Shown here piece by piece: positions 45,199 to 56,111 of a DNA stretch of 64,000 nucleotides (its first letter is position 1; the number at the start of each line of letters is the position of its first letter). Made by a program: the position numbers and the translations under genes. Location of the stretch: contig CM026390.1 in assembly GCA_014843695.1 (NCBI GenBank), positions 60,416,598 to 60,480,597 of the forward strand, written 5' to 3'. This DNA comes from Archivesica marissinica (Eukaryota; Mollusca; Bivalvia; Venerida; Vesicomyidae). The notes under the pieces were generated by a model. It saw nothing but the letters and a program-made list of their open reading frames with translations, was not told the DNA's origin and did not search any database.

Positions 45199-48100
45199 AT
45201 ACAATCATGGTACATCCATTCCTACATACAATCATGGTACATCCATTCCTACATACAATACAATCATGGTACATCCATTCCCACATACAATCATGGTACA
45301 TCCATTCCCACATACAATCATGGTACATCCATTCCCACATACAATCATGGTACATCCATTCCCACATACAATCATGGTACATCCATTCCCACATACAATC
45401 ATGGTACATCCATTCCTACATACAATCATGGTACATCCATTCCTACATACCATACAATCATGGTACATCCATTCCCACATACAATCATGGTAATCCATTC
45501 CTACACATACAATCATGGTACATCCATTCCCACATACAATCATGGTACATCCATTCCACATACAATACAATCATGGTACATCCTTCCCACATACAATCAT
45601 GGTACATCCATCCACATACAATCATGGTACATCCATTCCTACATACAATCATGGTACATCCATTCCCACATACCATACAATCATGGTACATCCATTCCCA
45701 CATACAATCATGGTACATCCATTCCTACATACAATCATGGTACATCCATTCCCACATACAATCATGGTACATCCATTCCCACATACAATCATGGTACATC
45801 CATTCCCACATACAATCATGGTACATCCATTCCTACATACAATCATGGTACATCCATTCCCACATACCATACAATCATGGTACATCCATCCTACATACAA
45901 TCATGGTAATCCATTCCCACATACCATACAATCATGGTACATCCATTCCCACTACATACAATCATGGTACATCCATTCCCACATACAATCATGGTACATC
46001 CATTCCCACATACAATCATGGTACATCCATTCCTACATACAATCATGGTACATCCATCCCACATACCATACAATCATGGTACATCCATTCCTACATACCA
46101 TACAATCATGGTACATCCATTCCCACATACCATACACTGGTACATCCCACAACCATACAATCATGGTACATCCATCCCACTACCATACAATCATGGTACA
46201 TCCATTCCTACATACCATACAATCTGGTACATCCATTCCTACATACCATACAATCATGGTACATCCATCCCACATACCATACAATCATGGTAATCCATCC
46301 ACATACCATACAATCATGGTACATCCATTCCCATACATACAATCAGGTACATCCATTCCACATACAATCATGGTACATCATTCTACATACCATACAATCA
46401 TGGTACTCCATTCCACATACAATCATGGTACATCCATTCCTACATACAATCATGGTACATCCATTCCCACATACCATACAATCATGGTACATCCATTCCC
46501 ACATACAATCATGGTACATCCATTCCCACATACCATACAATCATGGTACATCCATTCCCACATACAATCATGGTACATCCATTCCTACATACCATACAAT
46601 CATGGTACATCCATTCCCACATACCATACAATCATGGTACATCCATTCCCACATACAATCATGGTACATCCATTCCTACATACCATACAATCATGGTACA
46701 TCCATTCCCACATACAATCATGGTACATCCATCCCACATACCATACAATCATGGTACATCCATCCATACAATATGGACATCCATTCCACATCAATCATGG
46801 TACATCCATCCTACATACAATCATGGTACATCCATTCCACATACCATACAATCATGGTACATCCATTCCCACATACAATCATGGTACATCCATCCCCTAC
46901 ATACAATCATGGTACATCCATTCCACATACCATACAATCATGGTACATCCATTCCTACATACAATCATGGTACATCCATTCCACATACCATACAATCATG
47001 GTACATCCATCTCCTACATACAATCATGGTACATCCATTCCCACATACAATCATGGTACATCCATTCCACACAACAATCATGGTATCCATCCACATACCA
47101 CAATCATGGTACATCCATTCCCACATACAATCATGGTACATCATTCCACATACAATCATGGTACATCCATTCCACATACCATACAATCATGGTACATCCA
47201 TTCCTACATACAATCATGGTACATCCATTCCCACATACAATCATGGTACATCCATTCCCACATACAATCATGGTACATCCATCCCACATACCATACAATC
47301 ATGGTACATCCATTCCCACATACAATCATGGTACATCCATTCCACATACATACAATCATGGTACATCCATTCCTACATACAATCATGGTACATCCATTCC
47401 CACATACATACAATCATGGTACATCCATTCCTACATACAATCATGGTACATCCATTCCCACATACCATACAATCATGGTACATCCATTCCTACATACAAT
47501 CATGGTACATCCATTCCACATACAATCATGGTACATCCATTCCTACATACAATCATGGGTCCATCCCCACATACCATACAATCATGGTACATCCATTCCC
47601 ACATACAATCATGGTACATCCATTCCTACACATACAATCATGGTACATCCATTCCTACATACAATCATGGTACATCCATTCCCACATACCATACAATCAT
47701 GGTACATCCATTCCCACATACAATCAGGTACATCCATTCCCACATACAATCATGGTACATCCATTCCTACATACAATCATGGTACATCCATTCCTACATA
47801 CAATCATGGTACATCCATTCCACATACCATACAATCATGGTACATCCATTCCTACATACAATCATGGTACATCCATTCCTACATACCATACAATCATGGT
47901 ACATCCATTCCTACATACAATCATGGTACATCCATTCCTACATACAATCATGGTACATCCATTCCTACATACAATCATGGTACATCCATTCCTACATACA
48001 ATCATGGTACATCCATTCCTACATACAATCATGGTACATCCATTCCTACATACAATCATGGTACATCCATTCCTACATACAATCATGGTACATCCATTCC

Positions 48101-49201
48101 TACATACAATCATGGTACATCCATTCCCACATACCATACAATCATGGTACATCCATTCCCACATACAATCATGGTACATCCATTCCTACATACAATCATG
48201 GTACATCCATTCCCATACCATACAATCATGGTACATCCATTCCCACATACAATCATGGTACATCCATTCCCACATACAATCATGGTACATCCATTCCTAC
48301 ATACCATACAATCATGGTACATCCATTCCTACATACAATCATGGTACATCCATTCCTACATACCATACAATCATGGTACATCCATTCCCACATACAATCA
48401 TGGTACATCCATTCCCACATACCATACAATCATGGTACATCCATTCCCACATACAATCATGGTACATCCATTCCCACATACAATCATGGTACATCCATTC
48501 CCACATACAATCATGGTACATCCATTCCCACATACAATCATGGTACATCCATTCCTACACCATACAATCATGGTACATCCATTCCCACATACCATACAAT
48601 CATGGTACATCCATTCCCACATACAATCATGGTACATCCATTCCCACATACAATCATGGTACATCCATTCCCACATACAATCATGGTACATCCATTCCCA
48701 CATACAATCATGGTACATCCATTCCCACATACCATACAATCATGGTACATCCATTCCCACATACCATACAATCATGGTACATCCATTCCCACATACCATA
48801 CAATCATGGTACATCCATTCCCACATACAATCATGGTACATCCATTCCCACATACCATACAATCATGGTACATCCATTCCCACATACAATCATGGTACAT
48901 CCATTCCCACATACAATCATGGTACATCCATTCCCACATACAATCATGGTACATCCATTCCCACATACCATACAATCATGGTACATCCATCCCACATACC
49001 ATACACTCATGGTACATCCATTCCCACATACAATCATGGTACATCCATTCCCACATACCATACAATCATGGTACATCCATTCCCACATACAATCATGGTA
49101 CATCCATTCCCACATACCATACACTCATGGTACATCCATTCCCACATACAATCATGGTACATCCATTCCCACATAACATAAAATCATGGTACAACCATTC
49201 C
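45199..49201. repeat. 27-bp minisatellite (with 32-bp variants), at least 4 kb
   Basis: Unit: ATACAATCATGGTACATCC plus ATTCCYAC. Units extended by CCATAC-type insertions give 32 bp. The stretch from about 45480 to 47580 contains many one-base losses, for example CATCCATCCCAC, CATGGTAATCC and ATCAGGTACATCC. The stretch from 47830 to 49180 is almost clean. Long frames (up to 1,237 aa) come from a period divisible by three and are not genes. Confidence 0.95.
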
Positions 49202-49430
49202 CGTCTGCCTCCATGGTCGAGTGGTTAAGGTCGCTGACTTGTATACCACTGTAACCTATCATCACGGATTCGAGCCCCGCTCAGGCCGTGTCTCATTTAT
49301 ATGAAAAAGTTGGCAGTTTCTTACAGAGGTTGGTGCACCCAAGTACTGGTTAACCGCTGGAGTCTGCCCAGGAAAGGTGTTGTTAAGTAAACTGCCCGCC
49401 GGCGATAAAACCCGAAATATAACATAATAA
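49202..49430 (+). mobile_element. SINE family B (B1) at the edge of the 27-bp array
   Basis: The head GTCTGCCTCCATGGTCGAGT with TGGTTAAGG is a class II-like (Ser/Leu) tRNA A box; GGATTCGAGCCCC is the B box. The body includes CAAGTACTGGTTAACCGC and GCCCAGGAAAGGTGTTG; the tail is CCCGAAATATAACATAA. No target duplication was found, since the left side is the array. Confidence 0.88.
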
Positions 49431-49526
49431 CTCGACCGCCATCTAGTTTTGGAGTCAAATTTGACACGACTGTATTCATTCTACTTGTTGGCCATTTTTA
49501 TGTTTTATTAACCGTTGTTTGCTTAA

Positions 49527-49873
49527 CCCTTTCCTTCATAGAGATTTAAGATAATATACTATTATATATCCATACAAACGATGATTTAGCTATCATGCAG
49601 TGGATAAGTACTCGCCATATCTATCCCACCTCCATATATATTACTGGGACCACATGAGATTTAGGTTAATATACTATTATATCTCCATACAAACGACGGC
49701 CATTTAGCTATCATGCAGTGGATAAGTGGTCGCCATATCTATCCCACCTCCATAGATATTACTGGAACTACATGAGATTCTGGCCTTTATTATGAACATT
49801 GGTTTCACTACTACATTGTCAATGTATGTTGTATTGGTAATAGTGTCAAGAGGGGCTTCTATGAGGGAAAGCG
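49527..49873. mobile_element. TTAA-flanked miniature element F2 (copy 3), 5' half duplicated
   Basis: TTAA lies at 49523-49526 and 49874-49877. The left portion (from GAGATTTA to the TACTGGRACYACAT block) occurs twice in tandem, at about 49544-49660 and 49661-49776. In the 16.6-kb copy the right portion is repeated instead. Confidence 0.85.
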
Positions 49874-49877
49874 TTAA

Positions 49878-50187
49878 TTACTCTTTGACACAACAGGAAC
49901 AAAAAATTTGCAACAAAATGGACAACATAAAATACACTGATTGTAAATGTAACAAAACAAATTAGGATTTGAAACATTATTTATTATCAACATAGATAGA
50001 AATCATTAATAGTCTTAGAAAACATTTTTGGATCTTTGGAAATAAACTAAAGACCACATATATGTATGTCCTATCCAATTTATGAAACTGAATTCCAACA
50101 AATATTCTTAAACGTATCATAAATCTGGAAGTTAAAAAATCGTGACACAACAATTTTCTTCTTGACTGGTCAAGAAGTCAAAATAAT
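49878..50187. other. No gene seen
   Basis: AT-rich spacer before the 36-bp array. Confidence 0.5.
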
Positions 50188-51245
50188 TACCTGATGTCAG
50201 TATGTCATGCCGTAATCCAACATGACACAATGTCAATATGTCATGCCATAATCCAACATGACACGATGTCAATATGTCATGCCATAATCCAACACGATGT
50301 CAATATGTCATGCCATAATCCAACACGATACACGATGTCAATATGTCATGCTATAATCCAACACGACATGATGTCAATATGTCATGCCGTAATCCAACAC
50401 GACACGATGTCAATATGTCATGCCGTAATCCAACATGACACGATGTCAATATGTCATGCCATAATCCAACATGACACGATGTCAATATGTCATGCCGTAA
50501 TCCAACACGACACGATGTCAATATGTCATGCCGTAATCCAACATGACATGATGTCAATATGTCATGCCGTAATCCAACATGACACGATGTCAATATGTCA
50601 TGCCATAATCCAACACGACACAATGTCAATATGTCATGCCGTAATCCAACATGACACGATGTTAATATGTCATGCTGTAATCCAACACGACACGATGTCA
50701 ATATGTCATGCCGTAATCCAACATGACACGATGTTAATATGTCATGCCGTAATCCAATATGACACAATGTCAATATGTCATGCCATAATCCAACATGACA
50801 CAATGTCAATATGTCATGCCATAATCCAACATGACACGATGTCAATATGTCATGCCATAATCCAACATGACACGATGTCAATATGTCATGCCGTAATCCA
50901 ACACGACACGATGTCAATATGTCATGCCGTAATCCAACATGACACGATGTCAATATGTCATGCTGTAATCCAACATGACACGATGTCAATATGTCATGCC
51001 ATAATCCAACATGACACGATGTCAATATGTCATGCCGTAATCCAACATGACACGATGTCAATATGTCATGCCGTAATCCAATATGACACAATGTCAATAT
51101 GTCATGCCGTAATCCAACATGACACGATGTCAATATGTCATGCCGTAATCCAACATGACATGATGTTAATATGTCATGCCATAATCCAATATGACACAAT
51201 GTCAATATGTCATGCCGTAATCCAACATGACACGATGTCAAAATT
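50188..51245. repeat. 36-bp minisatellite, about 29 copies
   Basis: Unit: GATGTCAATATGTCATGCCG, TAATCCAACATGACAC. CG/TG/CA alternation at the same positions (CCGTAA/CCATAA, ACACGA/ACATGA) suggests decay of methylated CpG. Both strands are open for more than 300 codons because 36 is divisible by three. No gene is claimed. Confidence 0.95.
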
Positions 51246-51339
51246 GCAAATGTTGATAATTTCTCCACAAACCACAATACAACGCGATGTCACATCACCT
51301 TGAATTACAGTCTACGAGAATAAACACTGCAAGCATTAA

Positions 51340-51585
51340 CCCTTTGCACGCTAGCGGCAGATAAAATCATTTTTACAAAGAGCCAGATCAGATGACACAG
51401 AACTTGCCGTCTGATCAGGCTCTATGTTGTTTGCTATTCGGATAGTAGAGCTATAAGACTTGGCTGAATAGCAAACATCATAGATCCTGATCAGAGGTGG
51501 CGTCACGACGCAGCTGGCGTGGATCCATGTTGTATGCATATTATGCATATATAAAAGATACTATTTTACTCAGCATGCAAAAGGG
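51340..51585. mobile_element. TTAA-type miniature element, family F5
   Basis: TTAA at 51336-51339 precedes CCCTTTGCACGCT. The right end AGCATGCAAAAGGG is followed by TCAA, a mutated target. The interior carries GATCAGATGACACAGAAC and TCTGATCAGGCTCTATG, shared with the 5' flank of the receptor gene. Confidence 0.7.
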
Positions 51586-51831
51586 TCAAGTTCAAATCGT
51601 GATCAACCGAAAAAATAAAACGTGTTAAATGAATATATTTAGGATTCGAATTCAGCTTCACAACTTTGGTACAGCGATATTCCACGGTAACCTTAAAATA
51701 CCCTAAAATACCCGTTACATGTTTACTTACAATGTGCTGAACACCAGGATACTATGTTGGATAATTGGAAATCATGATAATTGTCTTAGTTATCGTTTTA
51801 TCAATAATAACATATTCATATCTATATATTA

Positions 51832-51973
51832 CAATCAAATCTGTGTTAAGCAGCCAGTCAAGGGAGTGATTAAAAATGGCTGTTAAGTAAAGGTGACTGC
51901 TCAATAGAGGTTGAACAAATCGCCACATCGGGAATGTTGTAACTGGCTGATCACCGTAACACAGGTTTGACTG
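51832..51973. mobile_element. Tc1/mariner-like miniature element (second copy)
   Basis: Bordered by TA. The ends CAATCAAATCTGTGTTAAG and ACAGGTTTGACTG match the element at 15379-15556. A family B SINE inserted at its right edge. Confidence 0.75.
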
Positions 51974-51979
51974 TATTAT

Positions 51980-52244
51980 GTTATGTTATATTTCGGGTTT
52001 TACGCCTGCATCAGCACCATTTCGGGCTATATCGCCGGCGGGCAGTTTACCTAACAATACCTTTCCTGGGCAGGCTCCAGCGGTTAACCAGTACTTGGGT
52101 GCACCAACCTCCGTAAGAAACTGCCAACTTTCTCATATAAATGAGACACGGTCTGAGCGGGGCTCGAACCCGTGACCATCAGTGATGATAGGTTACAGTG
52201 GTATACAAGTCAGCGACCTTAACCACTCGACCACGGAGGCGGAC
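51980..52244 (-). mobile_element. SINE family B (B2), full length
   Basis: 265 bp, flanked by TTGACTGTATTAT at 51967-51979 and 52245-52257. The first copy of the duplication includes the end of the Tc1-like element, so the SINE is younger. The head (reverse) ends CCACTCGACCACGGAGGCGG. The 65-aa frame inside is not a gene. Confidence 0.93.
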
Positions 52245-52271
52245 TTGACTGTATTATACAATTATGGATAA

Positions 52272-52425
52272 TAATTAAGGATTTTCAATGAGGTCATTAC
52301 ATTGTTCTATGGACCTGCAGGGTGATATTAACCTCGGGCGGTTTGTTCTATGGAGCAGTCTGAGGTCAGTATCACCTGCGGGTTCATAGAACAACGTATT
52401 GACCTCGTTGAAAGTCCTTAATTAT
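52272..52425. repeat. Fold-back inverted repeat, about 64-bp arms
   Basis: The arms 52272-52335 and 52362-52425 pair imperfectly: TAATTAAGGATTTTCAATGA and GAGGTCATTACATTGTTCTA on the left, the complement on the right. The loop is about 26 bp. It is probably a fold-back miniature transposon. Confidence 0.82.
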
Positions 52426-52980
52426 TAAATTAGAATAAATAAATACATATACAAACAAACAATTTCGCAAAATAATAATCATATAATCAAACACCAATAG
52501 TTAACAAACACAATTATTAAAACATGTGCTCAATAATACGTGCGCATAGACGCAGGGCAACCCCGTATCTATTTTTAGAATCACCCAGTAGTTTTAGAAA
52601 TATCCAGTCATCAGGACTTATAATGACAGTCATGTATATCGTGTTAACGTTTCACACTCGCTCGAGCCAATGCTTAATGTAACATTGAAATTTATTAATT
52701 AACCTGACCCCCCCCCCCCACCCAACACACACTACTTGCTTGGGACTGAGAAATTTGTGAATTTGTGGTCAATTAAAGGGCAATAACTCTGATGTTACTG
52801 GGGGTCAATCCTGACAAAAAGTGCACGTTTACAAAGTCACATTATTTATGGTGATACATATTGATTTTAAGTTTCCTAGAATTCCACCCATTTGTTACTG
52901 AGAATTGGCTCCGTACGAACGCACACTGCCAAAACAATATCCCTCGCCGAAATGGCAGGGGATAAAAGCTGGAAAATACC
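52426..52980. other. No gene; scattered repeat text
   Basis: It contains a poly-C tract near 52708. The phrase AATTAAAGGGCAATAACTCT near 52770 resembles dispersed bivalve repeats known to me. No coding sequence is supported. Confidence 0.4.
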
Positions 52981-53935
52981 TAGAGTGGTGGCACCTATGC
53001 TCGGCGTATTTTCCATTTTCATCCGTATTTAAAATATTTATATAGTTCTAGGCATTTCGCTGACAGAGCTGAAGCATGGTTCAATAGCATTCCGTTGAGT
53101 GTATCGGTAGTCTGATGCACCTGTCATGTGACTGGTCCAGCAGAAGAATATAAACAAGCAAATCATTGGGAGAATATTTCCACTGAAACTGATACGGTGT
53201 ATGAACAATTCAGGTAGCTTTCAGAATTTAAAATATATACACCTAACCCGAAAAAATAGTTTCTATACCATTTCTGATAAGATGGGTTGAGAAAATGGAA
53301 ACCACTCATAAGACGGGTTGAGAAAATGGAAATCACTCGTAAGATGGGTTGAGAAAATGGAAATCACTCGTAAGACGGGTTGAGAAAATGGAAATCACTC
53401 GTAAGATGGGTTGAGAAAATGGAAACCACTCGTAAGACGGGTTGAGAAAATGGAAATCACTCATAAGGTGGGTTGAGAAAATGGAAATAAGAGTTTTTAT
53501 TCAATGATGTTTATTCAAAATAAGATATTCAACAAATACAAAAATAACAAGGTGCCCTGATGTCAGTTCCCCATATAAACGGGTGCCGACCGACACCGTT
53601 GCGATAGCTGTATTGAGCAGCACGGTCACGTGATGAAGCTAAAACTGTCAACAAGAGGGATTTGAAAGTTGTTTTCACGACTTAAGAAAATAATAATATA
53701 CGGCAAATGCAATTAACATTTTATACTGGTCATTATATATATATACATATTTACGCCGGAGCATAGGTTCCACCACTCTACTGTATCATGCAATTAACAT
53801 TTTATACTGGTCATTATATGTGGGATTTACGCCGAGCATAGGTTCCACCACTCTATTGTATCATGCAATTAACATTTTATACTGGTCATTATATGTGGGA
53901 TTTACGCCGAGCATAGGTTCCACCACTCTATTGTA
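52981..53935. mobile_element. Composite element with inverted ends enclosing two small arrays
   Basis: The left end TAGAGTGGTGGCACCTATGC, TCGGCGTA is matched inverted at the right by TACGCCGAGCATAGG, TTCCACCACTCTA. Between them lie the 31-bp array (53276-53489) and three copies of the right end region (53704-53940). The transposon class is not clear. Confidence 0.5.
53276..53489. repeat. 31-bp tandem repeat, about 7 copies
   Basis: Unit: GATGGGTTGAGAAAATGG, AAATCACTCGTAA, alternating GATGGG and GACGGG. Confidence 0.93.
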
Positions 53936-53940
53936 TCATG
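53704..53940. repeat. About 75-bp tandem repeat, 3 copies
   Basis: Unit: ATGCAATTAACATTTTATAC, TGGTCATTATATGTGGGATT, TACGCCGAGCATAGGTTCCA, CCACTCTATTGTATC. The first copy has a (TA)n expansion. Confidence 0.9.
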
Positions 53941-54167
53941 TTAGAACAGAACATATCTGATCCCATCAACTATGCCACCTGTAACTCAGTAAGTAACACA
54001 TTAACAACTCAATAAGTAGCTCATTACCGGTACCTGTATCTAGATATAAATAAAAACAAATCCTACACCCAAAGCACAGATAAAATTACAAAATATAACT
54101 GAACATTTATGAGCCGACACGACTCGGAATAAAATAAAGCCATAAAAACAAACAACCTTTTAAACAG

Positions 54168-54495
54168 TATACAGCTACGGTGACTATCCTTTGAAACAGA
54201 TTACAGCTAGGGCAAAAATCCTTTGGAATAGTTTCTGGCTATGGTGAAAATTCTTTGGAACAATTTACGGCTATGGTGAAAATCCTTTGGAACAGTTTAC
54301 GGCTATGGTGAAAATCCTTTGGAACAGTTTACGGCTATGGTGAAAATCCTTTGGAACAGTTTACAGCTATGGTGAAAATCCTTTGGAACAGTTTACGGCT
54401 ATGGTGAAAATCCTTTGGAACAGTTTACGGCTATGGTGAAAATCCTTTGGAACAGTTTACGGCTACTGTGACAATCCCTAGGAACAATTTAAATG
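54168..54495. repeat. 32-bp tandem repeat, about 10 copies
   Basis: Unit: GGAACAGTTTACGGCTATGG, TGAAAATCCTTT. The edges are diverged and the central six units nearly identical. Confidence 0.93.
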
Positions 54496-54875
54496 CTGTA
54501 AACTAATTCACATTTTATTAGATATTAAAGAAAAGATTTTTTACTTAGATATATTAACATAATAAATAATGGTCTCTTATTACACATTCTTGTGAGAGGT
54601 AGGGCATATAGAATGGATATGAAATGTTTATCTTTAAAACCGTTGGTGACAGTGAAGGTAAATATTCCGTGGCAATTTGTGGAGCACTTGCGAATAGATG
54701 AAGAAGTTGTAGCCAAATGTTGTCCTTGACCTTGAAAACTGTCGTAGTCATGGTAACCACACATGTACATGAATATGGAGCACCTGTGACTAGGGGGATT
54801 GTGTGAGGATATCAGATAAATCTGGCAAAACATGCACCCAAACTAGACAAGAACATGCATCCAAACTAGACAGAG
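54496..54875. other. No convincing gene
   Basis: Reverse-strand frames of 102 and 68 aa overlap here, but neither shows a recognisable domain. Confidence 0.4.
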
Positions 54876-55079
54876 GTTTATTTATCGTCACTACCAGTTG
54901 CCCATACGAGTGACGGGCAGTTTACCTAACAACACCTTTCCTGGGCAGTACTTGGTGCACCAACCGTCTTAAGAAACTTAAGACTCGACACATGTGAGGC
55001 TTGAACCCGTGACTATCAGTGATGATAGGTTACAGTGCTATACAAGTCGGCGACAGTAACCACTCAACCACGGAGCCGG
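54876..55079 (-). mobile_element. Chimeric SINE: family A tail joined to family B body
   Basis: It starts with the family A tail (TTTATTTATCGTCACTACCA, GTTGCCCATACGAGTGAC). It then switches to family B text (GGGCAGTTTACCTAACAACA) and ends in the B head (CCACTCAACCACGGAGCC). About 80 bp of B is deleted or diverged. Confidence 0.7.
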
Positions 55080-55204
55080 AACATGTGGAGTGCTGTGAAA
55101 TATGAGAATTGTGTACGAATATGAGCTGCAACCATCGAGAGATGAAGAAGCTATGTGGAAGTGATGAATACAACAAGCAGACAATATGCACTCCATTTTG
55201 ATAG

Positions 55205-55395
55205 TCGTGATAGCTCAGTGCTACCTCGTTAGCTTCAGCTGTGAGAGGCTCAGTGTTTGTGCCAGCTGTAGCCGTTACGATTGTGCCCTTAGGCAATACA
55301 CTTATTCCACATTGCCTCTTCTCTCTCCCTCATGGCGAAAACCAGTGTTGTAACAACTTGTTGTGCAATTGAGCTAAAATAAATTTGCATAAACT
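55205..55395 (+). mobile_element. SINE family C (C6), diverged
   Basis: The head CGTGATAGCTCAGTGCTACC is altered. The body GTTACGATTGTGCCCTTAGG and tail TGCAATTGAGCTAAAATAAA are recognisable. Confidence 0.8.
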
Positions 55396-55549
55396 ACTAG
55401 TAAGTTCAGCTGAAGATGGAGGTGTTATAGTGAAGAATTTATTTTTACAAGTTTTTACATAGAAACAATCAATGTAATGGTTAAAATAAGAGCACTGTGT
55501 GTAGATATGAGCTCATTCTGTCAAACAATGAAGTTATGGTCAACATTAA

Positions 55550-55787
55550 CCCATTCAACACCAAGTAACTGACATGGACTGGTGCGTGATATTTTCAGAC
55601 CAATAAATTAATAAGAAAATTACGTTTGGACCAGTTCATTTATCAATATGGGTAATTTTATCTAAAAATAGTAATAATTATTACTGGCAAAAAAGTGCAG
55701 ATCCTGATGAGACGGCTCGTCACGAGCCGGCTCATCTGGATCTACACTTTTCATAAGCCTATTTAGAGGCCTATGGGGTTGAAAGGG
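55550..55787. mobile_element. TTAA-flanked miniature element, family F4 (most complete copy)
   Basis: TTAA lies at 55546-55549 and 55788-55791. The ends are CCCATTCAACACCAAG and GGGGTTGAAAGGG. The interior holds the palindrome GCTCGTCACGAGC. Size 238 bp. Confidence 0.8.
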
Positions 55788-56111
55788 TTAAAGTTGACAG
55801 ATGGACGGAGGAAACATACTAGTAGCCGTTTGAATTTCAAAACCCAGGAGTCTCTGATAATGATATGCACTCTGATACAGTAAGTCTGTTTGTGCTTGGG
55901 TTTACTGCCCATCAACACGTTCATTGCTACAGAGGGGGGGGGGTAGGATACCCAGTGGCATGGTGCGCTACTCACACAAGTAGAGTAGACTCTAGTTGGT
56001 TAACGTGCATGCGTGAAACATAGTACACACACGGGACCTCGGGTTCATAGTGTTATCTAAAACACAGGTTGGGGTGGGAAATACTAGGAAGTGTTTTGAT
56101 TATTTCCCGCT

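Noticed and set aside
43957..49228. Reading frames of up to 1,669 aa around the gap
   Set aside because: They consist of Ns plus translated 27-bp repeats, open in several frames at once.
50194..51303. 369-aa and 308-aa frames in the 36-bp array
   Set aside because: Both strands are open for the same reason (36 is divisible by three). The protein is a bare repeat with no other feature.
51978..52175. 65-aa frame, with related frames at 62283 and 63324
   Set aside because: It is the translation of SINE family B, recurring because the SINE recurs.
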